From Ruminococcus sp. (GTDB taxonomy: Bacteria > Bacillota > Clostridia > Oscillospirales > Ruminococcaceae): 64,000 nt of DNA. The notes beneath the pieces were generated by a model. That model searched no databases, was not told where the DNA came from, and worked only from the letters and a program-made list of their open reading frames with translations. The stretch covers positions 62,001-126,000 of the forward strand of contig JAFUXL010000004.1 of the NCBI GenBank assembly GCA_017470905.1. The letters run 5' to 3'. Shown here piece by piece: positions 58,914 through 64,000 of this stretch (position 1 is the stretch's first letter; each line of letters starts with the position of its first letter). Made by a program: the position numbers and the translations under genes.

Positions 58914-60943
58914 GATTTTTTCTTTCTTCCCTTTCTTAAATTTGAGCCTGTGACAATTCCGACAACAGCAAGCAGTATCACTCCTGCCGTCCCCGTGACG
59001 GCATATATAAAGCCCTTTGATACATTCTTGCTTCCAATCTGCGCCGTACCCGTAATTGTTTCAATTCCGCAGCTCTGTGCATAGTCGTAGCCCAAGGTAT
59101 TTTCATCGGCATATATTCTGAAACCGTCAACTATCTTGTCAAGCTGCGGTGCTTCCGCCTGACCGTTGAGGATTGCGGCAATCTCTTCATCGGAGGCATT
59201 TGCGGCTTCTTCTGCGGCGGCATCGTCATATTCATAGCCGAAGGCATAATCTCCTATCGTTTCAAGCTTGTCATAAAGTCTTATGCTCTTGAGCATGGAG
59301 CAGCCGTAAAAAGCATCGTTTCCGACTACCCTTAGTCCCTTTGAAAGCCTGACGGATTTAAGTGCCGGGCAGTTGTCAAAGGCAAAATTCGCTATATCGG
59401 TGACGTTCGATATATCAATATTTTCTATATACCTGTTGTTGCAGAATGCAGAAACGCCTATTTCTCTGAGAGCTTCGGGGGCTTTGAAATCAGTGTCTCT
59501 TTTTTCGAGGGGATATGCGATAAGCCTTGATTTGTCCTTATTATATAATACTCCGTCAAGCGAAGAATATTCTCCGTCGCCGTCCGTTACTTCTATCTCC
59601 TGCAAATTACTGCACATGAGAAAGGGTTCATCGCCCTCTATTGACATACAGCCGCCCGGAATGACTATTTTGACAACATATGATGAAAATGCGCTGTCGC
59701 CGATAGTTCTGACAGTATCGGGGAGTATTATTTCGGCGGACGTGCAGGTCATAAATGCATTTTTGTATATCGCAGTCACTTTCATGCCGTCTATATCTTC
59801 GGGAACGCTTACTGTGCTGTCCGAGGAGTAACAGAATACTATCGTTGCTTCTCCGTTTTCGGTGAAGTATTCATAATCATCGTAAATTTTTGTATCGAGA
59901 TTTAAATACTCCTCGTAGGATTCGTCCGCCTCGACAGTCGTGAATGTGAAATTATTTGCATAGTCATATTCCGAGTCGGTATCGACTGCGTAAGCCTGCG
60001 CCGCCGAACCGCTTTCGCCCACTATCCTGAAATCCTCAATCGGGTTTTCGTTCTCGTCATATCCGAATGCGCTGTAGCCTATGCTCATCACGCTTGACGG
60101 GATTATTATTTTTTTAAGCCCCGTACCCATGAAAGCATTCTGTTCGACTGCAATCAGGCTTTCGGGGAGATGTATATTTTCAAGGGATTTGCAGCCGTAA
60201 AATGCCGAAAGACCTATTGCCTCGACCGTATCGGGGAGAATGACCTCACTCAATGACGAACAGTTCATAAATGTCATTACATCTATTATATCTATTGAAG
60301 TGCTGCTCAAATCAATTGAAGTTATCGCAGATGACGCAAAAGAATGCCTGCCGATTTTTGAAACGCTGTCGGGGATTTTTATATCCGTGAGCGATGTGCC
60401 GTAAAAGGCTGCTATTCCGATTTGTTCAACACCCTGTGGTATTTCGTAAGATGTTCCGCTTTTTGCCTGCGGAAAGCAGAATAATTTCTTCATATCCTTT
60501 GTATAGAGTACTCCATCAACAGAGCAGTAATAATCGCTTTCGCCGTCAATTTTTATCTCTTTCAGAGAACTGCACTGAACGAAGGGATTTTCCGCGGAGA
60601 TATATTCCACGCCTGACGGTATCACAATGCTTTCGGCAGAATTTTCCTCAAAGGCATGTCTTCCTATCTCCGTAACGGAATATCCGTCTATCGTATCGGG
60701 GAGAACAATCTCCTTATCCTGTGAGGTGCATTTTTCAATGCAGATTGTACCGTCCTCCGATATTGAATAGGAATATTCCCCCGAAACTATATATTCATCT
60801 TCGGGCGATTTCGTCGGGGGCTGTGTTTCGTCCTCGTATATATACACATCGTCCGCAAGGCTCGAAATTACGGGGAATGCGTATGCTGACACACAGACCG
60901 CAAGGCTTAAAACAAAGGCTGTAATTTTTTTATAAACGGGCAT
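58910..60943 (-). CDS. BspA-type LRR surface protein with C-terminal membrane anchor (longer paralogue)
   Basis: A 677-residue protein with a signal peptide (ITAFVLSLAVCVSAYAFP). Two LRR_5 blocks, at about 75-310 and about 370-590, have a similar order of repeats (GYSVTEIGRHAFEENSAESI; GMKVTAIYKNAFMTCTSAEI), suggesting internal duplication. A membrane helix (FIYAVTGTAGVILLAVVGIV) and a short basic tail (NLRKGRKKKS) close the protein. First gene of the two-gene LRR operon. Confidence 0.88.
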   Translation of the reverse strand: MPVYKKITAFVLSLAVCVSAYAFPVISSLADDVYIYEDETQPPTKSPEDEYIVSGEYSYSISEDGTICIEKCTSQDKEIVLPDTIDGYSVTEIGRHAFEENSAESIVIPSGVEYISAENPFVQCSSLKEIKIDGESDYYCSVDGVLYTKDMKKLFCFPQAKSGTSYEIPQGVEQIGIAAFYGTSLTDIKIPDSVSKIGRHSFASSAITSIDLSSTSIDIIDVMTFMNCSSLSEVILPDTVEAIGLSAFYGCKSLENIHLPESLIAVEQNAFMGTGLKKIIIPSSVMSIGYSAFGYDENENPIEDFRIVGESGSAAQAYAVDTDSEYDYANNFTFTTVEADESYEEYLNLDTKIYDDYEYFTENGEATIVFCYSSDSTVSVPEDIDGMKVTAIYKNAFMTCTSAEIILPDTVRTIGDSAFSSYVVKIVIPGGCMSIEGDEPFLMCSNLQEIEVTDGDGEYSSLDGVLYNKDKSRLIAYPLEKRDTDFKAPEALREIGVSAFCNNRYIENIDISNVTDIANFAFDNCPALKSVRLSKGLRVVGNDAFYGCSMLKSIRLYDKLETIGDYAFGYEYDDAAAEEAANASDEEIAAILNGQAEAPQLDKIVDGFRIYADENTLGYDYAQSCGIETITGTAQIGSKNVSKGFIYAVTGTAGVILLAVVGIVTGSNLRKGRKKKS

Positions 60944-61119
60944 ATTTTCTACCTCTCATCAATTATCCGCCATATGCGGATTCTATTTTTCACTCTAACA
61001 TTATATCACACACAAAATTACATTTCAATCCATTTCACAGATATTTCATTTATTTCGGCACGTTAATTAAATCCCTCCGTCTACAGACTTAAAATTTACA
61101 ATAAGTTTATGCATATCTA

Positions 61120-61148
61120 TTGACATCGGCGAAAAAAAGTGTTAAAAT
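61120..61148 (+). promoter_or_regulatory. Sigma-A promoter of the GH74 gene
   Basis: TTGACA (61120-61125), a 17-bp spacer, TAAAAT (61143-61148), 34 nt before the ATG. The rest of 60944-61119 shows no gene. Confidence 0.8.
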
Positions 61149-61182
61149 ATCCTTGCATAGAAAAATTAACGGAGGAAAAAAC

Positions 61183-63849
61183 ATGAAATTCTTAAAAAGT
61201 GTGACAGCGGCAGCCTGTGCGCTGTGCCTTTGTGCGGTATACCCCGCATACGGCGGATTTACAGGCAATTTCAATTCCTCGGCAGAGGATATATCCGGCA
61301 CGATGAAATGGGGCGCACTCAAAATAGGCGGAGGCGGCTTCGTTTCGGCAGTCGTTGCGGGTCAGAAGAATATGTACGCAAGAACGGACGTAGGCGGTGC
61401 GTACAAATATAACTATGAAACGCAGTCATGGGAACAGCTTTTCGGATTCCTCAACGAGGCTGACAGAGGACTGCTTTCCGTAAGCGGTATAGCTATCGAC
61501 CCCACGGATGACGATACGGTCTATTTCCTTTGCGGCTGTGCATATTTCAGCGATGCAAAGACGGTTATCTTCAAGACCACTGACGGAGGCAAGACCTTCA
61601 CAGAGGTTGATGTTACCGATATGATTCAGGTTCACGCAAACGGTGACGGAAGAGAATGCACAGAGCCTATCGCTGTCGACCCCGACAACCCCGATACCAT
61701 ATATGCAGGCGGTGACGTTACCGCAGGCGATTCGTGCCTTATCAAATCCACTGACGGCGGCAAGACCTGGAACCCCGTCAAGGGCTATGACGACCTCGGT
61801 CTTTATACGGAAGAAATAAAATGGCCTACATGGACAAGTCATATGGCTCGTGCTACGGAGTCGGGCGAATACAATACACAGAACGGCGTATGCGTTGTCC
61901 GTGTCCTCGACGGAAAGGTATATGTCGGTACTGCCGTAAAGGGTCAGGCTAATATCCATGTCGCAAGCGTAAAGGACGATAAGTTTGAAGTCCTCTCGAA
62001 AGACCTCCCCACAGATGTCTACCCCGTAAGTATCTCCTATGACGGAAAGGATAATTTCTTCTTCACATATATAGGCGGTCTTGCATTTGCAGGCGGTTCG
62101 GGCGGTATGTATAAGTACAGCCTCAAAACAGGCGAAGTAAAGGAAACAGGTCCTTCCGGAACGGCTTTCGGTACTGTATATGCAGACAAGAACGACCCCA
62201 ACAAGCTCGTTACACGTACCTGCGGTCTTTGGTCTGACCAGTGGTGGAGCGATGAGTGGGTTGAGGGTACTATTGCATACGGCGACTGGTTCTATCGTTC
62301 AACTGACGGCGGTGAAACATGGGAAAATATTACTCCCGGAAAAAAAGCAGGAAATCCTTATGCCGGAGAAGAGGTATATTTCATTTCAAGTCCTATGGAT
62401 ACAGGTGGTTATGACTGGATATACGGCAAAGCCTGCCACTGGGGAAGCAGTATGGTTATCGACCCCACCAACCCTGACAAGATTATAATGACAAGCGGAA
62501 ACGGTATGTTTGCCTGTGATAATGTGTGGGACGAAAAGGGCGTTCAGTTCTATTTCCACCCCGATGGAATTGAAGAAGTCGTTGCTCTCGACTTTGTAAG
62601 TACATCTGACGGACTTGACCTCTCGGCTATCGGTGACTATGACGGTTTCCGGCATATCACCCCCGATGAGATAGGATTGCAGTACAAGCCCAATATGGGA
62701 AGTACATCTGCTATCGCCGTATGCCCCCAGAATACCGATGTATGGGCAAGACTTGCACAGGGCGATAACGGTGCCGGATATTATACTACGGACAGAGGCA
62801 AGACATGGAACTCTTTCTCTCCCTCGACTAAGGGCGGAAAGCTTGCCATTGCTCAGATCGACAACAGCACATACCGCATTTTCAATACGGGCAAGGATGA
62901 CGGAAATGTTTCCTATTCTGATGACTGGGGAGAGACATGGAACAAGTGTGACGGCATACCCTCACAGTACGGTTCAAAGCCCACAATGCTCTTTGTTGAA
63001 CCCGACGACCCGAATACGGTTTATGCATATGCAACGTATTACAACTCCTCGTGGGGTTATTCAAAGCCGAAGCCCGATGCATCTGACGCTCAGTATATAT
63101 TCTGCGTAAGCACGGACGGCGGAAAGACTTTCACTTCAACAGATATATGTATGTACGACCAGTGCGACAGTGCAGGACGTATCGCTTACCTTGAAAAGGG
63201 TCACGTTATCCTCGGCGGCGGCTGGTACGGTATGTATGATGCCAAGATAGACGGTTCTAAAGTTACTGTGACAAAGCTTGACAACGTAAGCTACTGCAAG
63301 ACTGTCGGCTACGGCGCACCCGAAAAGGACGGCGGTATAAATACCATCTATATGTACGGCAAGCCGCAGGAAAGCGACCCCGAGGGAATTTATCGTTCAA
63401 CTGACGGCGGCAGCACATGGGACTGCATAAATACCGACCACATCTACGGCGGTACGGGCAACGGAAACTTCCTTGTAGGTGATATGGACGAGTTCGGCAA
63501 GGTATATATGTCAACTGTCGGCTGCGGTATCGTTTACGGTATGCTCTCGGATTCCTCACAGCCTGCCACCGAAAAACCAACCGAAAAGCCTGCCGATACT
63601 ACCGAAGATGACATTCTCTACGGCGATGCAAATGTGGATAAGAAGGTTACTATCTCCGATGCGGTTTCAATTCTCCAGTCAATCGCAAACGGCGAAAAGT
63701 ATGCACTTTCCGAAAAAGGCAAATTGAACGCCGACTGCGTTGACAACGGCAACGGAGTTACGGGTCAGGATGCAGCAGGCATACAGCTTGTTGATGCAGG
63801 TGTTGTTAAACAGGAACAGCTTCCCATAAAAAGCTCTGATTTAAAATAA
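61183..63849 (+). CDS. GH74 xyloglucanase with C-terminal dockerin
   Basis: An 888-residue secreted enzyme started at ATG 61183 (GGAGG 7 nt before). Signal peptide 1-24, then a two-propeller GH74 catalytic module (about 40-780) with many sialidase-type turns (KTTDGGKTFTEVDVTD, KSTDGGKTWNPVKGYD, RSTDGGETWENITPG). The two GH74 catalytic aspartates are expected at ARTDVGGAYKYN and SAIGDYDGFRH, both present. A Thr/Pro linker (PATEKPTEKPADTTEDD) leads to a two-repeat dockerin (GDANVDKKVTISDAVSILQS and GVTGQDAAGIQLVDAG). Cleaves xyloglucan and related beta-glucans as a cellulosome subunit. Confidence 0.95.
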   Translation: MKFLKSVTAAACALCLCAVYPAYGGFTGNFNSSAEDISGTMKWGALKIGGGGFVSAVVAGQKNMYARTDVGGAYKYNYETQSWEQLFGFLNEADRGLLSVSGIAIDPTDDDTVYFLCGCAYFSDAKTVIFKTTDGGKTFTEVDVTDMIQVHANGDGRECTEPIAVDPDNPDTIYAGGDVTAGDSCLIKSTDGGKTWNPVKGYDDLGLYTEEIKWPTWTSHMARATESGEYNTQNGVCVVRVLDGKVYVGTAVKGQANIHVASVKDDKFEVLSKDLPTDVYPVSISYDGKDNFFFTYIGGLAFAGGSGGMYKYSLKTGEVKETGPSGTAFGTVYADKNDPNKLVTRTCGLWSDQWWSDEWVEGTIAYGDWFYRSTDGGETWENITPGKKAGNPYAGEEVYFISSPMDTGGYDWIYGKACHWGSSMVIDPTNPDKIIMTSGNGMFACDNVWDEKGVQFYFHPDGIEEVVALDFVSTSDGLDLSAIGDYDGFRHITPDEIGLQYKPNMGSTSAIAVCPQNTDVWARLAQGDNGAGYYTTDRGKTWNSFSPSTKGGKLAIAQIDNSTYRIFNTGKDDGNVSYSDDWGETWNKCDGIPSQYGSKPTMLFVEPDDPNTVYAYATYYNSSWGYSKPKPDASDAQYIFCVSTDGGKTFTSTDICMYDQCDSAGRIAYLEKGHVILGGGWYGMYDAKIDGSKVTVTKLDNVSYCKTVGYGAPEKDGGINTIYMYGKPQESDPEGIYRSTDGGSTWDCINTDHIYGGTGNGNFLVGDMDEFGKVYMSTVGCGIVYGMLSDSSQPATEKPTEKPADTTEDDILYGDANVDKKVTISDAVSILQSIANGEKYALSEKGKLNADCVDNGNGVTGQDAAGIQLVDAGVVKQEQLPIKSSDLK

Positions 63850-63855
63850 TATGAT

Positions 63856-63891
63856 AAAAAGCTGTCCGCACAAAAGCAGGCAGCTTTTTTA
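63856..63891. terminator. Bidirectional rho-independent terminator
   Basis: AAAAAGCTG pairs with CAGCTTTTTT around an interrupted GC stem, followed by T on the plus side and, read on the minus strand, by TTTTTATC. It serves the GH74 gene and the minus-strand gene at the window end. Confidence 0.8.
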
Positions 63892-63895
63892 TTTT

Positions 63896-64000
63896 CTATT
63901 TAAGGCTGTAGCCCTTTATACTTTCAAACATTTTTTTCCCGTATTCCTGATGCATGGAAACGGAATTTCTTCCGCCGACAACTATATGGTCTGCAACGGT
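63896..64000 (-). CDS. C-terminal end of a protein, possibly RadC-like (runs off the window)
   Basis: The last 34 residues read TVADHIVVGGRNSVSMHQEY followed by GKKMFESIKGYSLK and a stop at 63896. The DHIVVGG...SMHQEYG pattern resembles the end of RadC/JAB metalloprotease-fold proteins (DHIIIG...SFKE). Too short to be sure; the body of the gene lies beyond the window. Confidence 0.4.
   Translation of the reverse strand, partial: TVADHIVVGGRNSVSMHQEYGKKMFESIKGYSLK

Overview
The window looks like a chromosome segment of a fibre-degrading, Ruminococcus-like firmicute (Oscillospirales). The evidence is C-terminal dockerin modules with Thr-rich linkers, a dockerin-bearing GH74 xyloglucanase, a secreted cohesin-like/Big2/dockerin protein, a dockerin-tagged expansin, many BspA-type leucine-rich-repeat surface proteins, AGGAGG ribosome binding sites and consensus TTGACA-17-TATAAT promoters. 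The genus is an inference from these features; no rRNA gene is present.

Layout. 1-10.5 kb is housekeeping: lipoproteins, typA, three tRNAs (Pro, Thr, Tyr), a small acidic membrane protein, rsmE, an acyltransferase, rplM-rpsI, a secreted LRR/dockerin protein, and a two-gene operon of CobW-type GTPases, one of them very His-rich.

10.9-28.15 kb is the most striking part. The sporulation regulator gene spoIIID is cut in two. Its 3' half lies on the minus strand at 10945-11112 and its 5' half on the minus strand at 28024-28149. Between them is a 16.9 kb element with a large serine recombinase at the right junction, a rolling-circle (HUH) Rep protein, an XRE repressor, a broken resolvase, two PD-(D/E)XK-type proteins, surface proteins, and an AT-rich defence-like pair: a Vsr-like endonuclease with zinc ribbons, and a GIY-YIG nuclease fused to an N6-adenine methyltransferase. 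Joining the halves in register gives an intact SpoIIID of 91-93 residues. The arrangement matches the skin-type elements that interrupt sporulation genes in other Firmicutes.

28.4-35 kb holds the cohesin-like/dockerin protein, glmM, a TPR protein and a large Pro-rich repeat protein. 35-37.2 kb carries a GT2 glycosyltransferase and a membrane-anchored protein. 37.3-49 kb is a purine cluster (purE, purC, purF-like, purM, purN, PurO-type IMP cyclohydrolase, AICAR formyltransferase, purD) with unrelated genes inserted, including the expansin, a DUF3592 protein, a TM2 protein and a double SUKH protein. The bifunctional PurH is replaced by two separate enzymes, and the PurF homologue lacks the usual N-terminal cysteine.

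49-57.5 kb has a Spo0A-like regulator with a degenerate receiver, followed by a compact run of intact phage head and connector genes: terminase small and large subunits, portal, capsid, protease-like protein, connector, tail terminator, tail and baseplate-like proteins. No integrase, replication, tape-measure or lysis genes are seen. 57.5-64 kb holds two membrane-anchored LRR proteins, the GH74 enzyme, and the end of a possible RadC-like gene.

Three copies of an elaborate stem-loop occur just upstream of ribosome binding sites (403-478 minus, 26414-26498 plus, 40111-40183 plus). They share architecture, and in part loop sequence, with covarying stems, and may be an undescribed leader RNA or repeat family.
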